A stretch of DNA of 64,000 bases. Origin: Microvirga flavescens (GTDB lineage: Bacteria > Pseudomonadota > Alphaproteobacteria > Rhizobiales > Beijerinckiaceae). The stretch covers positions 124,001 through 188,000 of the forward strand of contig NZ_QMKH01000004.1 of NCBI RefSeq assembly GCF_003290125.1, read 5' to 3'. Positions 58,504 through 64,000 of this stretch are shown here, in pieces (position 1 is the first letter of the stretch; every line of letters begins with the position of its first letter). Under the pieces are notes generated by a model that saw nothing but the letters and a program-made list of their open reading frames with translations, was not told the origin of the DNA and made no database searches. The position numbers were made by a program, and so were the translations under genes.

Positions 58504-59120
58504 CAGTGGGAGTGCGGCAGCGTCATGTCGGCCAGGCGAACCTCCGCCGCCATGAGCCCCTTTGACCCATCCCCGAAGCGGACGAGGACACGGTCTCCCG
58601 GCTTCAGTTCCGCGATGCCGTAGCGGCGCAGGGTTTCCATGTGCACGAAAATATCCGGGCTTCCCTCGCCCTGCGAAAGGAAACCGAAGCCGCGCAGCCT
58701 GTTGAACCACTTCACGACCGCAGGCTCCAGCCCGCTCGTCGGTGTTACCTGCACATGGGTCCGCGCGAGCGGAAGCTCGGACGGGTGCACAGCGGTCGAT
58801 TGGTCGAGAGAGACGATCCGGAAGGCCTGAAGCCCGCGCGAGCGCTGCACCGCCTCCACAACGATCCGCGCCCCCTCGTTCGCGGCCTGATAGCCGTCGC
58901 GCCGAAGGCAGGTCACATGGAGAAGAACATCCGGCATGCCGTTATCGGGAACGATGAAGCCGAAGCCCTTGGCAACGTCGAACCACTTGATGTGGCCGCT
59001 GACCTGAACGAGTTCGAGGGCGCTTTCGCCGGATGTGTCCAGGCTCTTTTCGCGATCCTGATCGAAGGAGCCGTCCACCCCTCGCGGACTGAATGGATTT
59101 GAACCGAAATCGTTGGACAT
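58503..59120 (-). CDS. Protein with two cold-shock domains
   Basis: A 205-residue protein with two CSDs: GHIKWFDVAKGFGFIVPDNG...DVLLHVT (about 42-105) and AVVKWFNRLRGFGFLSQGEGSPDIFVHME (about 134-195), each with RNP1-like KGFGFI/RGFGFL and RNP2-like DVLLH/DIFVH motifs. Double-CSD proteins are typical of alphaproteobacteria and bind single-stranded RNA or DNA in stationary phase or cold. It is followed without gap by the DUF192 gene. Confidence 0.95.
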   Translation of the reverse strand: MSNDFGSNPFSPRGVDGSFDQDREKSLDTSGESALELVQVSGHIKWFDVAKGFGFIVPDNGMPDVLLHVTCLRRDGYQAANEGARIVVEAVQRSRGLQAFRIVSLDQSTAVHPSELPLARTHVQVTPTSGLEPAVVKWFNRLRGFGFLSQGEGSPDIFVHMETLRRYGIAELKPGDRVLVRFGDGSKGLMAAEVRLADMTLPHSH

Positions 59121-59227
59121 GCGAAACCCGTACTCGAATCAAGGTCAAGATTCTTAACGAGAAGATAACACCGTCAAAAATCGGGAAAAGCCCGAAACGT
59201 GATTTTCTCGCCTGGATCGTTACTGTT

Positions 59228-59983
59228 CTAGAGAGCGAATGGCTCAAGAACAGGGCCTATTTCCGCATGAATGACGAGATCGGCAATCTCATCAAGCGGT
59301 GTTTCCTGCCGATTCAGAATGATGACTTTAGCGCCATTTCTCTTGGCGAGTACCGGCAATCCAGCCGCCGGATGAACTACGAGCGACGAGCCGATCACGA
59401 AGAAAAGATCGCAAGTCATTGCGAGTTCTTGCGCTTTTCGCATTTCGTCCACCGGCATCGCCTGACCGAAGGAGATTGTCGCCGATTTGAGCAGGCCCTG
59501 GCAGTCATCACAGACCGGAGCGGCTCCCTTCTGCCCAAAAATAGTGCGGATGGCTTGAAGCTCATGGCGCATGCCGCAGTCGAGACAGCGGGCATAGGTG
59601 CCGTTGCCATGGAGTTCGACGACCTGTTCCGCCGGTATGCCCGAAGCCTGATGCAGCCCGTCGATATTCTGGGTGATCACGGCGGCCATCTTTCCCGCAT
59701 GGACGAGAGAGGCCAGCGCGCGATGGCCGCGATTGGGCGTGGCATCGCGATAGAGATCGTCCATCGCGAACTTGCGCCGCCAGGCCTCGCGGCGTGCGGC
59801 GGCGCTCGACACGAACAGGTCGAACGGGATCGGCTTGTGGCGCATCCATGGGCTGTCCGGAGAGCGGAAATCCGGCACGCCGCTCTCAGTGGAGATCCCC
59901 GCCCCCGTAAAGCCCACGGCCGAGCGGGCACCGGCGATGATGCCCCGCAATTTCGCGATTGTGTCCTGGAGAGGTTCCATCAT
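59228..59983 (-). CDS. Sir2-family NAD-dependent protein deacylase
   Basis: A 251-residue sirtuin with GFTGAGISTESGVPDFRS, QNIDGLH, the catalytic His in VELHGN, four zinc-binding Cys (CLDC...CDDC) and GSSLVVHPAAGLP. It removes acyl groups from lysine using NAD and would be cytosolic. A tandem ATG gives two start options three bases apart. It is divergent from the DUF1624 gene. Confidence 0.95.
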   Translation of the reverse strand: MMEPLQDTIAKLRGIIAGARSAVGFTGAGISTESGVPDFRSPDSPWMRHKPIPFDLFVSSAAARREAWRRKFAMDDLYRDATPNRGHRALASLVHAGKMAAVITQNIDGLHQASGIPAEQVVELHGNGTYARCLDCGMRHELQAIRTIFGQKGAAPVCDDCQGLLKSATISFGQAMPVDEMRKAQELAMTCDLFFVIGSSLVVHPAAGLPVLAKRNGAKVIILNRQETPLDEIADLVIHAEIGPVLEPFAL

Positions 59984-60043
59984 GGCGATTGATATGGGGG
60001 CGCGCCTGTCCTACGCCATGTCTGCAACCAGGATCGGACGGCT

Positions 60044-61042
60044 TTGAGAACTCAGCCCTCATCTCACGACATCGCCTCGCAGCGTTGGGATGCGATAGAC
60101 ATCGCCCGCGGCGTCGCGATCGGCGCGATGATCATTTATCATTTCAGTTGGGATCTCAGTTATCTGCAGCTGATTTCGACGAATATTTTTCAAGATGCCG
60201 GGTGGCGCTGGTTCGCACGCTCGATTGCCGGATCGTTTCTTTTTCTCGTCGGCATCGGTCTTGCTCTCGCCCACGCCAAAGGGTTCAATCGGGTCGGCTT
60301 CCTGTGGCGGCTCGCCCGCATCGGTGGTTCCGCCGCGCTGATAACGGTGGCCACGTATTTCGCGTTTCCGCAGACATACATCTTCTTCGGTATCCTGCAT
60401 TGCATCGCCGTATCGAGCGTGCTCGCCCTGCCTTTCCTGCGCGCGCCTGTCTGGTTGACGGTGGTGACCGCCCTCGCCTGTTTCGTCGCGCCCTCGATCT
60501 TCACGAGCCCCAACCTCGATGCGCCCTGGCTCGACTGGCTCGGGCTCGGATCGTTCGATCCTTCGGCCAACGATTATGTGCCGATCTTTCCCTGGTTCGG
60601 CATCGTGCTGCTCGGGCTCGTGGCAGGACGCGGGCTGCTCGCCTGGCCTGAGGCTCTCAATCTGGCACGGTGGAAGGCAAGCACGCGCCCGACGCGGGCC
60701 CTGCTGTGGGCGGGACGCAAAAGCCTGCCGATCTATCTGCTCCATCAACCCCTGCTGCTTGCGGCGCTCTATGGTGTGCTGCAACTGACAGGCCCTAGCC
60801 CGACCGCCGAGATGCGGCCCTTTATCGCCCAGTGTGAAGCCGATTGTGCGGTCCAGAACTCCGACGCTGGCCTCTGCCGTACGACCTGCACCTGCGTCGC
60901 GACGAGCCTTCGCAAGACGCCCCTGTGGCGGAAGGTTCTGACGGATAATCTCGAAAGCGGCGACCAAAGGCAGATTTCGCGGATCGTTCAGCAATGCCTG
61001 CGGGAAACGCCCCCCAACCCGAGTGACGGCACAACCAGATAG
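60044..61042 (+). CDS. DUF1624/HGSNAT-like acyltransferase membrane protein with cysteine-rich C-terminal extension
   Basis: A 332-residue inner-membrane protein with about seven helices. It begins RWDAIDIARGVAIGAMIIYHFSWDL, the start of the heparan-alpha-glucosaminide N-acetyltransferase (DUF1624) fold, and ends its membrane part with SLPIYLLHQPLLLAALYGVLQL. After the last helix a ~75-residue soluble tail contains a C-x3-C-x9-C-x3-C-x-C cluster. The start is TTG at 60044, uncertain. Substrate unknown. Confidence 0.85.
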   Translation: MRTQPSSHDIASQRWDAIDIARGVAIGAMIIYHFSWDLSYLQLISTNIFQDAGWRWFARSIAGSFLFLVGIGLALAHAKGFNRVGFLWRLARIGGSAALITVATYFAFPQTYIFFGILHCIAVSSVLALPFLRAPVWLTVVTALACFVAPSIFTSPNLDAPWLDWLGLGSFDPSANDYVPIFPWFGIVLLGLVAGRGLLAWPEALNLARWKASTRPTRALLWAGRKSLPIYLLHQPLLLAALYGVLQLTGPSPTAEMRPFIAQCEADCAVQNSDAGLCRTTCTCVATSLRKTPLWRKVLTDNLESGDQRQISRIVQQCLRETPPNPSDGTTR

Positions 61043-61247
61043 CCATCATCGAACGGGAAATCACCTAAGGTAGAAAGTCAATACCTTGGATTGCCTTACG
61101 GCACCACGTTGCGTCAGCAGAAGTTGAAACTATGCATATTTTTGCAAATTCTCATTTCACTGAAACAATATATAGGATCTAGATCAAAAAGACACGGTAT
61201 TATATTTCATCTTCCGTAACGTTCACAATGAACGGACGGGGGTGGTT

Positions 61248-61529
61248 ATGACGAGTCTTTCCAATCGATTGATCCACGAGCACGTCACGGATCTTTGCCG
61301 CTCAATCCTTGAGAAAAGCGACATTGAAGTCGCTTCCAATGCGTCCCTGACCGAGGATCTCGGTCTCGACTCGCTGCAGATCATGCAGTTCTTCGCCGGT
61401 ATCGAGGCGCTTTATCCCGAAATTTCCCTAGAGGAATGGTTCCTTGTGCAAGGCGGCACCGGCAAGGACACGGTGCAGAGCGTCGTGGACCATATCGACC
61501 GCAACACCTTGCGCGTCGCGGCGGAGTAA
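61248..61529 (+). CDS. Acyl carrier protein
   Basis: A 93-residue ACP from the ATG at 61248, with GGGGGTGG upstream. The phosphopantetheine attachment site is Ser42 in LGLDSLQIM, and the rest has the usual acidic helices (SLTEDLGLD, FFAGIEALYPEISLEEW). It is the first gene of an operon with a type III PKS and an acyl-AMP ligase, so it is dedicated rather than the main fatty-acid ACP. The 205-bp upstream region is AT-rich (61120-61215) and probably carries the promoter. Confidence 0.92.
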   Translation: MTSLSNRLIHEHVTDLCRSILEKSDIEVASNASLTEDLGLDSLQIMQFFAGIEALYPEISLEEWFLVQGGTGKDTVQSVVDHIDRNTLRVAAE

Positions 61530-61534
61530 GAACG

Positions 61535-62590
61535 ATGCTCAACGCAGCCGCGCTTCCCACATTCGTCAAATTGAGTTCGGCCGTCCCCGAGCAATCCTTC
61601 ACGCAGGAGGAGCTTTGGGGTGGCGTGTTTGCAGACTGGTACGCAGAACTGCCCAACGCTCGTGATTTCGGGACCGTCACCCGCGTTCGCAAGCGCCACA
61701 TGGCCTGGAACCCGGCAACGGATCTCGGCCGGAAAACGCGCGGCATCGGCGAGCGCATGCAAGCCTATGTCGGCATCGTCGACGAAGTCGCGGGCCGCGC
61801 CTGCGCACCGCTCATCGAACATGTCGGACAGGAGGATGTGGGCAGCATCGTAATGGCCAGCAGCACCGGCTATTACGGCCCCACGCCGGACTACTTCCTC
61901 GCCAAGAAGTTCGGCCTCAAGCCGAATCTGCGCCGCACCTTCATCGGTCATATGGGGTGCTTTGCCGCGTTCAACGTCATCAAGACCGCAATGGACTCGG
62001 TCGTCGCGCGACCGGGAGAAGCCACGATCGGCGTCTGCGCGGAGTTCAGCAGCCTGCATTTCCGCCCGGACGCGACGCGAGAACAAGCCATCGTGCACAA
62101 TCTCTTCGGGGATGCTGTCGGCGCCTTCACGATGGCGATGAAAGAACCGGGCCACGGACCGCAGATTCTGGCCGCGCACACGCATCAATCATACGAGACA
62201 TCGGATCTGATGACGCTGTCCGTCCTCGATGATGGCGTGCAGATGACCCTGTCGCCCTATGTTCCCTATGTGATCGCCAGCGTGATCACGCCGTTCATCG
62301 ACGATCTTTGCGCGAAGGCCGGCGTATTGCCGTCCGATATCAAGCATTGGGCCATCCATCCGGGCGGGCCGAAGATCGTTGATATGGTGGCGCAGAAACT
62401 CGGCATCCCGGACGAGAAACTCGCATCAACCTGGCATGTGCTGAGCGAATACGGCAATTGCGCATCGGCCACTGTGCTGCTGGTGCTCGAACACCTCATC
62501 GCCCATGACACGCCCGCGCCAGGCGATCTCGGTGTCATGCTCGCCTTTGGCCCCGGCCTCACCGTGGAAGGCGCCCTTCTCCGCTTCTGA
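61535..62590 (+). CDS. Type III polyketide synthase (chalcone/stilbene synthase family)
   Basis: A 352-residue enzyme whose start lies 8 bases after GGAG and 5 bases after the ACP stop. The catalytic triad fits the family: Cys142 in GHMGCFA, His275 in IHPGGPKIVD, Asn308 in EYGNCASA; the signature AFGPGLTVEGALLR is at the C-terminus. The 33-residue His-Asn spacing equals that of plant CHS. Type III enzymes extend an acyl starter with malonyl-CoA to pyrones, resorcinols or phloroglucinols. The neighbouring ACP and ligase suggest that a fatty acyl starter is delivered, an inference. Confidence 0.9.
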   Translation: MLNAAALPTFVKLSSAVPEQSFTQEELWGGVFADWYAELPNARDFGTVTRVRKRHMAWNPATDLGRKTRGIGERMQAYVGIVDEVAGRACAPLIEHVGQEDVGSIVMASSTGYYGPTPDYFLAKKFGLKPNLRRTFIGHMGCFAAFNVIKTAMDSVVARPGEATIGVCAEFSSLHFRPDATREQAIVHNLFGDAVGAFTMAMKEPGHGPQILAAHTHQSYETSDLMTLSVLDDGVQMTLSPYVPYVIASVITPFIDDLCAKAGVLPSDIKHWAIHPGGPKIVDMVAQKLGIPDEKLASTWHVLSEYGNCASATVLLVLEHLIAHDTPAPGDLGVMLAFGPGLTVEGALLRF

Positions 62591-62615
62591 GCCCATCTTC
62601 TTCGAGGACACTCCC

Positions 62616-64000
<1,385 letters not shown>

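Noticed and set aside
61174-61187. AGGAT-CTAG-ATCAA upstream of the ACP gene
   Set aside because: Only 8 of 10 positions match the Fnr/FixK box and there is no supporting context, unlike the cluster at 6.5-11.7 kb.

Overview
The window reads as chromosome of an alphaproteobacterium, most likely Hyphomicrobiales (Rhizobiales). The evidence is high GC in all core genes, an NDUFS4-type complex I accessory subunit, an IalB-family protein, an HspQ/SdhE/Mfd/RecG set typical of the class, a class I-like PHA synthase, and an Fnr/FixK-type regulator. I cannot fix the genus from sequence alone; a Methylobacteriaceae/Beijerinckiaceae-like lineage is a guess.

Left part (1-13.9 kb). The window opens in the 5' end of a PreT-like pyrimidine reductase gene. 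Next is a minus-strand export operon: an HlyD adaptor, a large RbbA-like fusion of two ABC ATPases and a permease, an ABC-2 permease, and an outer-membrane protein. A stress/low-oxygen cluster follows: PHA synthase, a small unknown protein, an ABC membrane domain without its ATPase, a Crp/Fnr regulator, a universal stress protein and a small cytochrome c. Three TTGAT-N4-ATCAA-type boxes lie in its promoters, so it looks like one Fnr/FixK-type regulon. rimO and pncA come next.

Middle part (13.9-43.9 kb). This holds ordinary housekeeping and transport genes: a BMP-type nucleoside ABC transporter, a UbiH-like hydroxylase, an AEC carrier, hspQ, ialB, a YejA-like peptide-binding protein, a serine hydrolase, mfd and sdhE, recG, glmU-glmS, opgG-opgH for osmoregulated periplasmic glucans, a Na/Pi cotransporter, thymidine kinase, a glutathione transferase and a methyltransferase.

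Genomic island (44151-57495). A 13.3 kb element sits in the 3' half of a tRNA-Arg(TCT) gene, bounded by a perfect 52-bp direct repeat. It carries a tyrosine integrase, an AlpA-like protein preceded by a long palindrome, small HTH proteins, an S49 protease with two small paralogous proteins upstream, a putative small terminase subunit with no large subunit, a baseplate-hub-like tail protein, and a divergent XRE switch at the right end. Between the phage genes and the switch is a tightly packed cargo module: a GHKL-ATPase protein, a STAS-like (DUF4325) protein and a membrane-anchored coiled-coil protein. I regard this module as the most interesting part. The layout suggests a phage satellite or a heavily deleted prophage with accessory cargo.

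Right part (57.4-64 kb). tRNA-Arg, the NDUFS4-like gene, tRNA-Pro, a DUF192 protein translationally coupled to a double cold-shock-domain protein, a Sir2 deacylase, and a DUF1624 membrane protein. The window ends in a biosynthetic operon of acyl carrier protein, type III polyketide synthase and a fatty acyl-AMP ligase-like enzyme cut by the edge.
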